In this document: positions 23,380 to 35,371 of the stretch, one piece after another
Layout: every line of letters begins with the position of its first letter
How positions within the stretch are numbered: position 1 is the stretch's first letter
From: Tetrapyrgos nigripes
Lineage: Eukaryota > Basidiomycota > Agaricomycetes > Agaricales > Campanellaceae
Direction of reading: 5' to 3'
NCBI GenBank assembly: GCA_013368315.1
Contig: JAACJM010000013.1
Coordinates: 744,001-808,000 of the forward strand
DNA: 64,000 nt
Notes under the pieces: generated by a model
Told to the model about the DNA's origin: nothing
Database searches by the model: none
Seen by the model: only the letters and a program-made list of their open reading frames with translations
Made by a program: the position numbers and the translations under genes

Positions 23380-24920
23380 TTATCCTCCTTCCTCTCTCCG
23401 ACGCGCATTCCGTGCTGTTCCCCGTGACGGCGTCAATGAGTCTTCCATCACTGCGTATCCCGGCAAATTCCCCGGTTCACTCGGCCCCTGAGTGTGCATC
23501 TGCATTCCTGGCAGATGTCTGTAGACCTGTAATTCTGGAACCAGTCCTTCCAGCTCGAATGACGTCGAATCGTGTGCATGCGAAGGCGCAGCCATAAACG
23601 ACAACTGCGATTCCTGAGCCGGCCTTTCCACTTTCCGCTTCTTCGCCCTCGTCCCTTTGGGTGCCTTACCAGGTCCGCGTCGCTTAGGAAACAGCTGGTA
23701 ATGGCAAACTTGGTTTTCACGGGAAACACAGTTTGAACAAGACGGACGCATGCCGTCACAACGGAGCTTGCGGCCTGTTATAATACCACCTTCATTAAAT
23801 GCCCATATGCAGACTTTCAAGCCACTCACCTCTGCAAAAATCGCAAGCTATCAATGTCTTCTTGATGATTTTCTTGGATCCTTCTGCTCCTTCCTGGTCG
23901 GGATCAACATACAAATCATCCTGGTCTCCTTGCTCCGTCTCTGACTTTACGACTGCTCTCGGCCGCTTCTGACCTTGTGGTAAAGAACCCCTATCTTCTG
24001 GAAAGCTAGGCGAAGTGAAAGATCGTAGAGTAGGATAGCCATTGCCAGCAGCGTATTCCGCAGAACCACCTGGATGGGCAACGGTCGTAGCGTCATAGAA
24101 CCTTCGAGAGCTGGGTGGTGGTGGCGGCGGCAGGATGTATGGATCATGTCCAAGCTGAAAGTTTGAGTCCTGGACATACGGATAATCGGGGACTAAACGA
24201 GAAGATTGCAACGGGGAAAGAAGCTGGGAATCAAGACCATGAGGATTTGCTGTATATAGCCACAATAGAGTGAACACAATTCCTTTTCTAAGACGGCGAG
24301 ATAGGCGACTCACGTTGATGGTACTGGCTATAATCTGGATAATGTTCAAGCTTAATAGAAGGCTGAGGCCTGACCTCTGGATATGAAATGTCTCGTGGTA
24401 TATGTCGATCGGGAAGCACTTGAAGCGAGTCATCCAAAGGCGAGCCTCTGGAAAGATATCCAGGAGCACTTGCTCGACGGAATTGGTCTGCTGTCATGGC
24501 TTGAGAGTTCTCGCCTTCTCGCCAAACGGAGTACGAAAAAGGAGGTGGAGTGTCCTGACTTTGGCGTCCAGACGAGACGTAGTAGGCTGGGTCGCTGCGT
24601 ATCGGAGGACCTTGGGGCAGAGTGGCAGATTGTGGGCGATGCATGGGTTCTTCGAAAGAGACGGGGAAATTGTAGGGATTATTCTTAAGTGGATCCGAGG
24701 GATGAACAGGAGGTAACTGGGGAACAAAAGGAGAGGCTGAAGAGTCCTGGAGGTCAGACTCGTCGTCGAGAGTGGTGCGGGTCGAGCTGTCGCGAGCTGA
24801 AGCTGAAGGCGGGGTTGGATAGAGGTGCGGAATGAGACTGCTCGGAAGGGAGCTGCGCATGTCCATGGATGGAAAAGCAAGAAAAGGGGCTTCGGAGGAC
24901 GACGCGCTCTGCGATCCCAT
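23380..24920 (-). CDS. Zn2Cys6 zinc-cluster protein, cluster in C-terminal third
   Basis: About 430 residues. The first ~300 are disordered and rich in Pro, Ser, Tyr and Gln (for example ILPPPPPPSSRRFYD). After the acidic stretch EQGDQDDLYVDPDQEG comes one Zn2Cys6 cluster: LIACDFCRGRKLRCDGMRPS, then CSNCVSRENQVC. A basic arm follows (FPKRRGPGKAPKGTRAKKRK), likely a nuclear signal. All six cysteines are present. An intron at 23775-23829 falls one base into the codon after CDFCR, the same place and phase as in both clusters of the next gene downstream. No fungal-specific middle homology region is seen. A sequence-specific regulator is inferred; its targets are unknown. The start at 24920 (MGSQSASSSE) is preferred over the Met five codons upstream. 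Confidence 0.85.
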
Positions 24921-25122
24921 CCTGAAACCGATCACAGTATTTACTTAGTTCTGTCCTCAGTAGACTCCCCTGGACCGCGACCAGCTATCCAGCCGCGAGT
25001 AGAGCGCGTATTCCATCGTATTCCTTCTTTAGGCAGTTTGCTACCTCAAAGTCATCTTCGGTTGTTATTCAGTTCCCGTTTAGAAGCCCGAGACATTACA
25101 CACGTGACCATTCCTCTTCCAC

Positions 25123-28031
25123 ATGCTTCGCCGTCCAAGATCGTCCAAACCGTTCTGGTCCTCTTGCTCGCCAAGATCCTTTTCGTCTTCATCGTCTCAC
25201 CATGAAAAACCTGTTCTGAATCGTTATAGCAGGAACATCACCCAGCCTAAAAGCCAAGGTGCCAGTCAGGTAACTGTCGACTTTTTTCTCCTTTCTCTAC
25301 CTTCTTACTTCCTAGTATCCGGTAGGCTATGCTTTATGCCACAGATGGTATAAAAACGGACGAAGATTTTTCAAGACCCATGGTGGGCATAGCCAGTGTT
25401 TGGTGAGAATCAAAATCTTGTTTTGCAGCCTATGACTCACTGCAGCTGCAAACAGGTATGAGGGTAACCCGTAAGAAAACACGCCTGTTTCGACGCGATC
25501 TTTTCTCAAACCTGCCAAATTTCAGCTGCAACAAACATCTCCTAGGTCTGGGGCGCGTCATCAAAGAGTCGGTTGAAGAAGCAGGTGTCATTGGCTACCA
25601 CTTCGGTACTGTTGGTGTCAGCGACGGAATAAGCATGGGCACTAGTGGAATGACCTACTCCCTGCAATCGCGCGACCTTATAGCAGACTCAGTTGAGACT
25701 GCAGCAGGGGGTCACTGGCTGGATGGCATGGTCGTCGTCCCCGGATGTGACAAAAACATGCCGGGTGTCCTAATGGCTCGTAAGTTGTCTATTCCGATTA
25801 TGTGCGAATTCATGCGTGTTCACTCTACCTAGTCGGTCGTCTAAACCGTCCTGGCATCATGGTCTACGGAGGCACCATCCGACCAGGCTCCTGTGAAGGT
25901 GCTCCTCAATTGGATATTGTATCTGCTTTCCAGTCCTATGGAAAGTATCTTCAGGATGGTCAAAGTCCTGAAGCAGAACGTGAACGGTATAACACCATTC
26001 GGCATGCTTGCCCGGGCCCTGGCGCGTGTGGAGGGGTAATCTTCCTTCCCGAGCGCTTTTGACTCTTAAGAGACTAATCACTTCCTAGATGTACACAGCC
26101 AATACCATGGCCAGCGCTGCAGAAGTCCTTGGCATGACTCTTCCCGGATCTTCTTCTAACCCTGCTGAGTCAAAAGACAAAATGGAAGAATGCGCTGTGG
26201 TCGGTCCAGCGCTGTATAATCTCCTTGAAAAGAACATTCTACCCCGGGATATCATGACAAGAACGGCATTTGAGAACGCCATGGTATTACTTTTTCCTTT
26301 TTCCTTTCTACTTCCACTCTTTCCCCTCTCTTGACATACCTGTCATACTATGTATCATTCAAACCTGCTTCCAAATGCTAATTCCGTGTTCACAGGTCCT
26401 GACTATGATTATGGGCGGATCAACGAACGCCGTGCTTCATCTTATAGCAGTTGCGCATTCGGTTGGAATCAACCTAACTATCGACGACTTCCAGGCAGTT
26501 TCCGACCGAACACCGTTCCTGGCCGATATCAAGCCCAGCGGGAAATATGTGATGGAAGACGTTTACAAAATCGGGGGCACTCCCAGTAAGTGGTTCGCAT
26601 TCACTAGTTTTTTAGGGTTAGATCTCAGCATACACGCATGTCGAGCCGCGTGTCTGTCTACTTTCATGTACATATTTTTATACCCTCCGTCGACGCCGTT
26701 ATTGAAATCATGCAGCTAAAGACTTCGGCCGTTTTGGCCTGTTCCGCTGTTTGCTTTTGATGAGCGATTACTGAAGTACTGACCTTTTGTCTCTTTGTCT
26801 CTTCTCTAGAGATTCTTGCCTTCTTGCTCAAGAACAAACTCATCGATGGTAATACCATGACCGTTACGGGACTCACCCTGGGTGAAAACCTAGACAGGTG
26901 GACTCACAAATACGGCGAACTGGATTCTAGGCAAGATGTCATTCGGCCCTTGGACAATCCGATCAAGTCTACAGGACATATCAGGTACGTGTACATTCCG
27001 ACCTAGACCTATGTAGCTGCCGTTGGTAAACCGAAATCCTTTCTGATTCTGAGACCTTCGGACTTAACTACCAATTCACATTAATTGTCTCTTCACAAGC
27101 TTCACCGTCTTTTGTTCCTTTCCTTTTCTCTTCTTCCATGTCCTTTCAACTCCGCTTCCAACTCACCTTACTCTCCCGTGTTGTTCGTTCTGTGCCTAAC
27201 ATGTGTCGTCTTCCCCGTTCGTGCGAATTGCAGGATACTGAAAGGCAATCTTGCGCCTGGTGGGGCGGTTGCCAAAATCACTGGAAAAGAAGGTCTTGGA
27301 TTTACAGGCAAAGCCAGGGTCTTTGATACCGAAGACGCCTTTGTCAGAGCTGTGGAGACTGGTTCCATAAAGAAAGGCGAGAAGACGGTCGTGATTTTGA
27401 GGTACCTTGGTCCAAAGGGCGGTCCAGGTTCGTGCATGCTGATTTTCTTGTCATCCGTCGCCTTCTCATCTATATGTATTGCATAAACCACCTCCCCGCT
27501 TTTCCATTTGCTCGTTGTTATGGAACGCCACTTACTCACCCACCCCTTCGGAATTTTTAATTTTTAAATCAAACAGGAATGCCAGAGATGCTCAAACCCA
27601 CAAGCTTGATTATGGGAGCCGGGCTCGGTCATGATGTGGCTTGTCTCACCGACGGACGATTCAGTGGAGGGTAAGTCGACTACTGCGCAATCTATTAGTT
27701 TTTGGCAATGTCCTGTTTTGTTCTGTTCCGCGTCCCGGTTGTAATAATGTTTTTACTCCCCGTTTTTTTCTTCCCCAGTTCACACGGTTTCTGCATCGGA
27801 CATGTCGTTCCGGAAGCTCAAGTGGGTGGACCGATAGCATTAGTTCGGGATGGCGACATCATCTCCGTTGATGCGGTCCAGAATACGATCGAGCTACTGG
27901 TATCTCCGGAAGAAATGGAAGAGAGAAGAAAAGTTTGGAAGGCTCCTCCTCTAAAGGTAACCCAGGGCACACTGTACAAATATATGAAGAATGTCACAGA
28001 TGCCAGTCATGGGTGCATTACCGATGCCTAA
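25123..28031 (+). CDS. ILV3: Dihydroxy-acid dehydratase, mitochondrial
   Basis: This Fe-S enzyme dehydrates dihydroxy acids to the keto acids of valine and isoleucine, in the mitochondrial matrix. The N-terminus [19 protein letters not shown] with a following Ser run is an Arg/Ser-rich presequence. Conserved blocks are complete: [32 protein letters not shown] (cluster Cys) and [20 protein letters not shown] (cluster Cys). Then come [49 protein letters not shown] and [19 protein letters not shown]. About nine introns interrupt it, some longer than the local norm (near 26590-26810 and 26984-27233). Length is close to 590 residues, as expected. It ends [11 protein letters not shown], converging on RIO1. 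Confidence 0.95.
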
Positions 28032-28180
28032 AGTCTGAGGATGAATCTATAGATAGCAAAAGTAGATATATCATACACCAGAGAATATTAGTCTGTCTAG
28101 CAAGCGTGTATACAGATATAATTGTTACACATAGTACACTGGGTACAGGAAGCCACTAACTACTGATTGAATTTACGAGG

Positions 28181-30330
28181 TCACCCGCCTCGAGTTTTCC
28201 TCATCAGTCTCTTCTTTTCTGCCTTTGGCATCTTGTTCTTTCTCTTTTCTTTTGCTTCCGCCTTTATAGCTTTCTTCCGTTCCTATGAAAGGCGCATCAT
28301 CGTCAACGATCGACATGAGGCAGAAGAAATGCGTCCGTAGAAGCAAGGGAAGGAGACGGACCTTTTTTGCTTCCTTATCTTCATGTTTATGACCTCGAGG
28401 CTTCCGTTCCTGGAATCTCTCCGCGGAAGGATCTCCTTCATCTTGATCCTCGTCTTCCTCAACTGTGTCCGAGCCTTCGTCACCTTCAGATCCCGACTCT
28501 GCGTCGGCGCCACTTTCGTCGACAACGTCCTCCTGCTCATCAAACCGAACTTTTGGCGCTCTAGAGCCATCATCTTGCTTAACGACCGTCTTGGAATCAT
28601 TCCCTTTGCTCTGGGTAGGGTCAACCAGCCCAATGGTATCTGCGTAAATCAGCTTGTCCCTTTCACCTCTTTTGAGGACTGCGACGTCTCGCTCAGGGTC
28701 GTATATTTCGTTGAGAGTACGGGGGATGTAGGACTGGAGGAAAACCGAGTCTTCATGGGCTGCAGATTCGGTCTGATTTGTGGCGAGAGGTCGGGAGTCA
28801 TCTGGGGTAGCTGACGGCTGTTGCGACAGCTGTCGGTCTTGCGGTGAGTCACCACCTTCCTCGATCCACCGCTTCAATATCGTCTCATCTTCAGCACCCC
28901 CAAATTCGGCGCCTTCTTCAGATCCGTCCAATCTACCCTTGGTGACAAATTCAAAGGTCTTTCGTAGACCCAAGCATTTGACACCCAAACGCCCAAAAAA
29001 TTCCTCTACATTCACGAGATCCTTTCGCAGGAAATCGAAGGCGGCCGGGTGGTCGTGCTCCACACTCTGCGAGACATCGATGATCCACAGGTGACCTTCA
29101 TGAAAAAGGATGTTGTACTCCGATAGATCGGCGTGGACGAGTTTACATTGGTGGTACATTTTGCGCACCACAAGGGCGAGCTCGATGTAGAGGTCCACAG
29201 CCTGAGCTGTTGAAAGCTGGGCGTCCTTTAGTCGCGGGGAGGCCCTACGGACGCAGTCAACAACAAAAGATAGCGGTAGGTCGCAAGTCTGCCTGTCGCA
29301 AGTAGACTTACCACCCTTCTTCGTCGCCCAGAAAATCCATTACGAGGACATTCTCTCGAACCTCTACCGGTTCTGGACATCGAATACCAGCACTGACCAG
29401 TCTCTTCAAATTTCGCATCTCTTTCTCGGCCCAGAGCCGGACCATCTTGCGAGGATTACGGCTATACCCTCGTCGGAAACGGTGCTCTCCAGTCACGTAT
29501 TTGTCTCGATCCTTAAACACCAGAATGGAGGTTTTGTAGATTTTGATAGCCAGGTGATGCGAATCTGGGGTTGTGGCATGGTATACATTGGCCTATTTGT
29601 CGTTAAGGACGGACAGAATAATAGAGTACACTTGGCTGACCTCTTTCCCTGTGCTCACGCAACCATTGACTTCATGAATGACGCCTCGACCGATCATTTT
29701 GAAGAGAATGAGACGGGTTCTGGGATCCAGAACTTGTTCGTTAGTTGCTCGGTCTGCCTTGTCCTTTGCATTGGCATGAGAACTAGGACCCTTGCGGTTC
29801 ACGCCAACACCCATGACATAGGGAACATCTATTTTTGCTAAACGAGAGGAGTATTTGGACAAGGCGGCTAGCTGGTCTGAAGTCTTGTCTTTGGCTTGAG
29901 GACTCGAGAGAGAGGAAACTGTTTTGGTAGATGACCGAGGATGGTTCACGGCTGGTAAAGCAGCGACGATAGATTGATTTATTGAAGATTGAGTACCCTG
30001 AGCATTTCCTGTACGGACTGCTACATGTTGCCTGAGACGATTGTACTGTTTTGTAAAGTCTGGATTTGGGTTCACAAGCTGGACAAGTAGCAAAATGACT
30101 GGACACACACCTCGCTCTGCGATTTCCCAATCTTCGTCCTCTACGCGATTGTCATTGAAGTACTTCTCTTCGTCCTCTCCGTCTTCGCTCTCGTCTTCAG
30201 GAGTACTTGGGAGGTCATTTGAGAGGTCATCATGGTCATGATTCTGGAGATCGATATAAGCAAAACCTGCTCTTGAATCGAAGTCTTCTGGAGCATCGTC
30301 GAATTGACCGTCTTCGATAGTGGTCGACAT
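28181..30330 (-). CDS. RIO1: Atypical protein kinase Rio1
   Basis: Rio1 is an ATPase/kinase acting in late 40S ribosomal subunit maturation. The RIO signature is intact. The loop region [15 protein letters not shown] is followed by [49 protein letters not shown] (catalytic Asp) and [15 protein letters not shown] (metal-binding Asp). The N-terminal ~200 residues are acidic and variable. The C-terminus has a long acidic stretch ([13 protein letters not shown]) and then a Lys/Arg-rich tail ending MRKTRGG, the usual Rio1 plan. The ATG at 30330 ([10 protein letters not shown]) lies 79 bases from the start of a plus-strand gene. Intron near 28261-28352 is placed so that the basic tail stays in frame. 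Confidence 0.94.
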
Positions 30331-30409
30331 GAAAAAAGGTGACTTGTTTGGATGCCGGTAAAGGCATTTCCGGCAATATTTCCGGCGCCTCGCGTTTCGC
30401 ACGTCATCA
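30331..30409. promoter_or_regulatory. 79-base bidirectional promoter with two ATTTCCGGC copies
   Basis: The start codons of RIO1 and the small membrane-protein gene are only 79 bases apart, so both 5' leaders and the core promoter share this DNA. ATTTCCGGC occurs twice, at 30366-30374 and 30378-30386, 12 bases apart. GCCGG at 30354-30358 and CCGGC at 30370-30374 form an inverted pair with an 11-base gap. Confidence 0.5.
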
Positions 30410-31106
30410 ATGGACCAGCTTCGTCGTCGCATTCCCTTCAGAGCTGAAGACAATGGTGAAGACGAAAATACTGTACTCGACGAGAGTGGTATGTAAATTT
30501 GTTACTCAAATTAGTCATTCTAACCCTTTGTCAGAGCAAGAAGAGCTGATTCAACGTCTCAAAAAACAGAATGAAACGCTGAACACCCAATACCAGCTTG
30601 CAATGCAAGTCATCATTGCCTTGTCTGCATTTATGTCGGTGAAAAGCATTCTCTTGCAGATAAATAAACTGATATATCATTCCAGTCACCTGGTCTACCT
30701 TTTCAATCCCACCGAAGAACCCCTTCTCTTCTTCTTCCCGAGTTCATTGCATACGCAAACGGGCTCCAAACCCCTTCCAAGGCCATTTACCCTCCTGTCT
30801 CTCATTGTCCACTGCAATCTCTTTCTACGCGTACATCTGGGTGCGATCCATAACTCCGGCCTCCAAATGCGCATCGGAGACTTCCATCTCAACCTTCATC
30901 CTCTTCCCTATTCCATTTCGTATGCTTTAGCCCTTGTCGCTCCGACTGTATGCCTATTCTTTGGCCGATCCTGGCTTACAGCAGCGTGGTGGTCCGTTAC
31001 CCTCGGTATCGTCTTCACAGCGCAGACCATGCAAGATGCCATCATCAGCGGAAATGAAGGCATTTCTGCTTTGGAAAAACTCCGATATACTGCGCCTGGG
31101 GCATAA
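30410..31106 (+). CDS. Conserved small multi-helix membrane protein, function unknown
   Basis: About 200 residues. The start [14 protein letters not shown] is followed by the amphipathic helix [20 protein letters not shown], which could form a short coiled coil. Four to five hydrophobic stretches come after it: [50 protein letters not shown] and [19 protein letters not shown]. The final [20 protein letters not shown] is strongly conserved in similar fungal proteins as I remember them, but I know no function. Two introns: near 30482-30534, and from the GT in ATGTCGGTG to CAG at 30688, which restores the frame into HLVYLFNP. Head-to-head with RIO1. Confidence 0.75.
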
Positions 31107-32138
31107 TCGGATAGCTTTATACATCCCGCTTCCCGTCCCATGATAATTTCCGTTCCGAGCATGGAGGTTGAATGTTGATGCACCATTTTCGACTGTGATC
31201 TGTCCGTCGTTCCGAGCAGAAGATGGAAACTAGAAGACCTCTATATATTTCATGTTGCTACGCGGACACACACTTTCCGCTTCCTTTCTTCCTCACGCCT
31301 TTCCGCGTTCCGCAAGGTCACTCGACCAGCTTAATCTCGTCGCAACGATGGCCTTTCCTCCCACCGTGGCATGTTCAAGGTCAATTTTAGAACTTCCACG
31401 CCAAGTAGTCGATTCCGTCAATTACTCTGTTGCCACCATCATGATCATCCCAGGCTATTTCACTTCCTTTTTCGGACGGCGAGGCCTTGGTCGTTTTCTA
31501 CGGCCAGGTTCTCGACTCAGGATGCTTCTAATAATCTATAGCACCCAATGCAGTCTTAATTAGCTTAATTGTTGAGCTTTCTATAAGGTATTCACCTATC
31601 ACAGGGTATGTTTGGGATATGTGCTAAAGGCACCAGCAGCTATTCCTAGTACTTCCTTCTCAACAAGTAAAGCTTCTGATTCCTTAATATTTCTATCTAC
31701 ATAGCGCTGTTATGCACGCTTCTTTCCGTGATCGCTCGCACAGCGTCTCACTCAATCCCATGTATTCAGTGGTTATGCTTCTTAATGCCACCATGTTGTA
31801 CCATGGGGCGGTTTGGACCTGAAGAGGAGGAAGATCTCCTGGGATCTACGAATCCACCAAGGTCGGAAGTTAACTTCAAGTTTCCTGTGATGATGGTGAT
31901 ACGTTGGTGATATCAAAGTGCTCTGTAGAGACTATTGCTGGGTCAGGTTGGTGGGTCAGGGTCAGATTTGGCAGAGAGAAAGTGACCCAGTCCAATTGAT
32001 TTTTCGCCAAGTCCGAGCAGGACAAGGAGGTATTGGCTCCGGTCAAAATAGAACAGGGTAGTCGATCCGAATTCTAAACCCGACAGGCAAAGGAGCGGTG
32101 TAATCTAACTAACTAACTAAGGTAAAGGTAGCACTGTA
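31107..32138. other. Gene-poor intergenic stretch
   Basis: About 1.0 kb with no supportable gene. The 31252-31563 frame and others lack any family feature. A (CTAA)4 microsatellite lies at 32105-32120, immediately before the MITE. Confidence 0.5.
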
Positions 32139-32340
32139 CTGCCGTTTGCATAAGGTTCTTCATGTCACGAACTCTGGCAATACCTATTTGTAGATGTTTG
32201 CTCCCATACAAAAGACCCTGAAATGATGCCTGACATCGCGTCCGCCGTCAGTCGATTTGTATGGGAGCAAATAAGGAGCAAACATTAACAAACAGGTAGT
32301 GCAAAAGTTCGCGACCTGAAGAACCTTATGCAAACGGCAG
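32139..32340. mobile_element. Foldback MITE with TA target duplication
   Basis: A 202-base nearly palindromic element. It begins CTGCCGTTTGCATAAGG and ends with the reverse complement, CCTTATGCAAACGGCAG. The terminal inverted repeat continues inward with few mismatches for about 70-90 bases per arm. A perfect inner pair, TTTGCTCCCATACAAA (32197-32212) and TTTGTATGGGAGCAAA (32256-32271), flanks the centre. TA dinucleotides lie directly outside both ends (32137-32138 and 32341-32342), which fits a Tc1/mariner-type target duplication. There is no coding sequence inside. The right arm has an extra partial copy of TTTGCTCC. It would need a transposase encoded elsewhere. Confidence 0.85.
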
Positions 32341-32342
32341 TA

Positions 32343-33012
32343 TGCAATGTATTATGTGATACTGCGATACATACATAAGTATACATAATCTGTCGTACTG
32401 GTTCAAGAATCAAATTACACGTTAGCTGAAGGTAGGAATGAAAATCCCAGGTTTATAATCCATGGCCTCCAGAGCGTTTGTCGTTTTCGTAAAGTCGTAA
32501 CATCAAAACAAAAAGAAAAGCACTGAGAAAGAAATAGAAATTCAAACATAAACGAAGAAGAAAACGCACGATGCAAAAGCAACCACAATGCTGAATGATG
32601 AAAATGCGAATCGTGAAAATCCTATGTAGTCAAATACGACAAAAGAGCGAAGGCAATTTTCATTCATCTGAACACCTGAAGGATATCGATGGGCTATCAT
32701 GGTATGGGTACCGGGAGCGCAGCACTATGCACTATGGTAGTAAGTAGCGGTATCAAGCGCATTGAGCATATAAAATAGGTTACCAACGCAACCACAAACA
32801 AGTACGCAGACCAAAGATGTCGATGATTTCCAAACCCAAGGAAAGGTAAATGCCAATAGACGTGTAGATAGATAGCTGGCCGACGGTTGAGTTATCACCG
32901 TACTCGTGAACTATGATGTATCTATATCTATCAACTCTGCGCGCCACTGATTACTCTGGGTACTGCCATTGGCGATTGGGGGAAAGGATAGCATTGGGCA
33001 CAGGTTGGAAGT
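32343..33012. other. Intergenic, no gene supported
   Basis: A/T-rich 670 bases on the far side of the MITE, probably the 3' flank of the 7-TM gene. Nothing recognisable on either strand. Confidence 0.5.
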
Positions 33013-34617
33013 CTACACGCGTTGATAACCTTTGATATCCGTACTGACATTGCTTCTGGGTCCGCGTACTTTGTCGTGACTACGAGCCTTTGGGGGCTGG
33101 GCCAAGACTCTCGTAGGATCTAGGTTGGCGTTGACGTTAAGTGATAAGGGTACCGGTGCCGGCGCGGGTACGGGCTGCCGGGTGGAATCCAAATCGAGAG
33201 TGGACGCGGATTTCTGGGGGAAGAAATCGAGGGCACGGTGATATTCGCCAGTGGGAGTCGGATATTCTGACGGGTATAACATGGACGTGGACGAGGTTTG
33301 CAGGGAAGATGGACATGGACGAGGCGAAGGCGATTCGGAGGAAGGATTGTCTTTTCGCCAGAAACACCATACACGGAGGACATCCTGTAGAGATTGGTTG
33401 AAATTATGAGGACCTACAGATTAGCATGACAATCGGGTCACTTACAGGTTGTGTTACCCCAAATACCAGCAAGATAACGGTGCCTATCGTTGCGACATAC
33501 AGATCGGGAAGAAGGCTATGGTCGTCGAACAGCTTGACCACGTTTGCTCTGAGGGCCAATGTAAATGAACAAGAATATCAAGAAGAGTTTAAAAGACATA
33601 CGCCATTCCGAAAAATATGTACACTCCGAATAGGAACACACGCAACGTCAACTGCGTATCAAAGTGAAGATGAAGACCTGCATGTCTCAAACCTCGCCAT
33701 CTACGGTAAAGTAGCATGGCAAGTTGGACTTTGCAGAGCAGAGTCAGACGTCCATTGATGATTCCAGCTGCTGGTGGACTCACTTTCTAGGGCATTGATT
33801 CCTAAACACATGATGAACGTGAAGATCGACATCGCAACAAAACTATAGATAAAGTCAGGCAATGGTCCGGAGATGCGGAGAGGTGACCCACAGAGGATGC
33901 GCAAAGAGTGCGCAGTAGAAAAACCCATGCGAGCGCTTGACGAGACCTGGTCCGTTGGTGAGGGAGATCTGCACAACAGTAAGATGGAGTGAAAGCATCA
34001 AGACAATCTTATGACGCACGACCAAGGTAGCCAATGAAAATCCAAACTCGACGATATACGGAGATGTAAGCATCTGCGCGGAGAATGAGCGAAGGAAAAT
34101 GAAAGTTGAAAGGATCTCACAATGATCAGCTTTGTTCTGCCTACTACTTTGTCTGCATTTCCGCTGGCGACAAAGTTCAGGTGGTACATCAACACCAAGA
34201 TAGCAACGGACCACCTGACAGAGGTTTTGAGCAAATTGCCTTGAAGAGGACTGAGATGCATACATTGGCGTTATACCATACATCAACGAGGTCTGCGCAA
34301 CGCAAAGGGCTCGATCTGGTTCGGGATCACTTGGTTTAGACACTCCAGCGTAGAACCTGAGATAGAAACGCGGAAATCTGTTAGCTCGAATCAGAAAACA
34401 CACAAGGCCGACTTACAGAAGCAAGGAGTACACCCCAGAAAAAATCCAAGTTATACAGACGTTAATGAGTGTTGGATGTCGTTTCGCTCGTTTGGAAAAA
34501 ATGAAGGTGGCCACAAGGATAGGAAGTAGGATCGTATTGGATACAAGATTGAGGTAAGTCCAGAGGTAGAGTAGGGGGAGGGCCTCATTCCCATGATGCT
34601 GCATCATATCTCTTGTA
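33013..34617 (-). CDS. Seven-helix receptor-like membrane protein (basidiomycete family)
   Basis: Spliced exons give a protein with about seven hydrophobic helices. In order: YLWTYLNLVSNTILLPILVA, NVCITWIFSGVYSLLLFYAG, ALCVAQTSLMYGITPMWSVA, YIVEFGFSLATLV, SHGFFYCALFAHPLFVAMSI and LYVATIGTVILLVFG. RALCVAQTSLMYGITPM is a motif I associate with a large mushroom family of GPCR-like proteins. The tail is cytoplasmic-looking, rich in Pro and Ser, and ends DIKGYQRV. A sensory role is inference; the ligand is unknown. I start at 34617 (MMQHHGNEALP), just before the first helix. An upstream frame with a Cys-rich, Pro-rich sequence (34673-34933) is unlikely to belong. Several introns; one, within 33842-33896, joins AHPL to FVAMSIF. 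Confidence 0.72.
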
Positions 34618-35371
34618 GGTACCCCTTGGTATACAGAGGTTAGATGAAAACGAATATAGGTCTGTATCAGACTTACTGGGAACCAGGCTGCCCTGGGCCA
34701 GGGAACCATAGAGAGACATCTTGAGAAACAGTTTGCACTGGGGCTGACCTGCAGGAGCAAAATCTGGAGGGTCTGGCCAGCAGAGAGCAGCAGACGGCTG
34801 GGCTTGACAGCCTTCTTATGTGTTCCACAAGAGCCAGAGGCCGAACTGAGGCGGAGGGAGGGTGTGCGTGCGGGGCTGCTCGGGGAGGCGGATGATGACT
34901 GCAGAAGTTGAAAAGCAACACAGAGCCCAGCATCAGACTACGGGGATATATAGATGAGAATCTGATCAGCGTTAAAGGGATGGCAGTGATTGATCAAGTC
35001 CACCTTGTTCCCATCATTGCTTGTTTCTGTCTATTTCTTGCAAATTCCTTCAGTCTTGAGCACCTACTACGATGACCTGGACTTACTTTTGACTTACTGT
35101 ACCCATATCCTTCGTAAAATGTGTCTTGAGTCTCGTCAAATCTTTTGAGTCGTTTTCGAGCTCCCGTACTTGCATGAGGTTGGGATCAACCGGTAGTATT
35201 AAACCGGCCTTCAAAGCTGTAGCCGACCGTCGGAATCTGGAGGCAACTCGCGCGCCTACTGAAGTACTTGTGACGTAGTGAAGCTTTGACACCAGTCGTG
35301 CCGATAAGCAGCATCTTACCCGTGGGCCGTCTCTTCTTCGACGTTTTCTCCCCTTCAGCTAGTCTTTTCCA
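34618..35371. other. Divergent intergenic region
   Basis: 754 bases between the 7-TM gene and the UPF0739-like gene. It may contain an unseen first exon of the latter. The frame at 34673-34933 shows no family feature. Confidence 0.45.

Noticed and set aside
23380..24920. Merging the separate Zn2Cys6 gene with the septin fusion gene
   Set aside because: A TAA stop at 23380-23382 and 333 bases of non-coding DNA separate them, and the fusion gene has its own ATG at 23046.
31252..31563. 103-residue plus-strand ORF in the gene-poor stretch
   Set aside because: No ordered domain pattern or recognisable family; probably chance.
34673..34933. Cys/Pro-rich minus-strand ORF upstream of the 7-TM gene as an extra N-terminus
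   Set aside because: The membrane protein's first helix begins right after the ATG at 34617, and no phase-consistent junction to this ORF was found.
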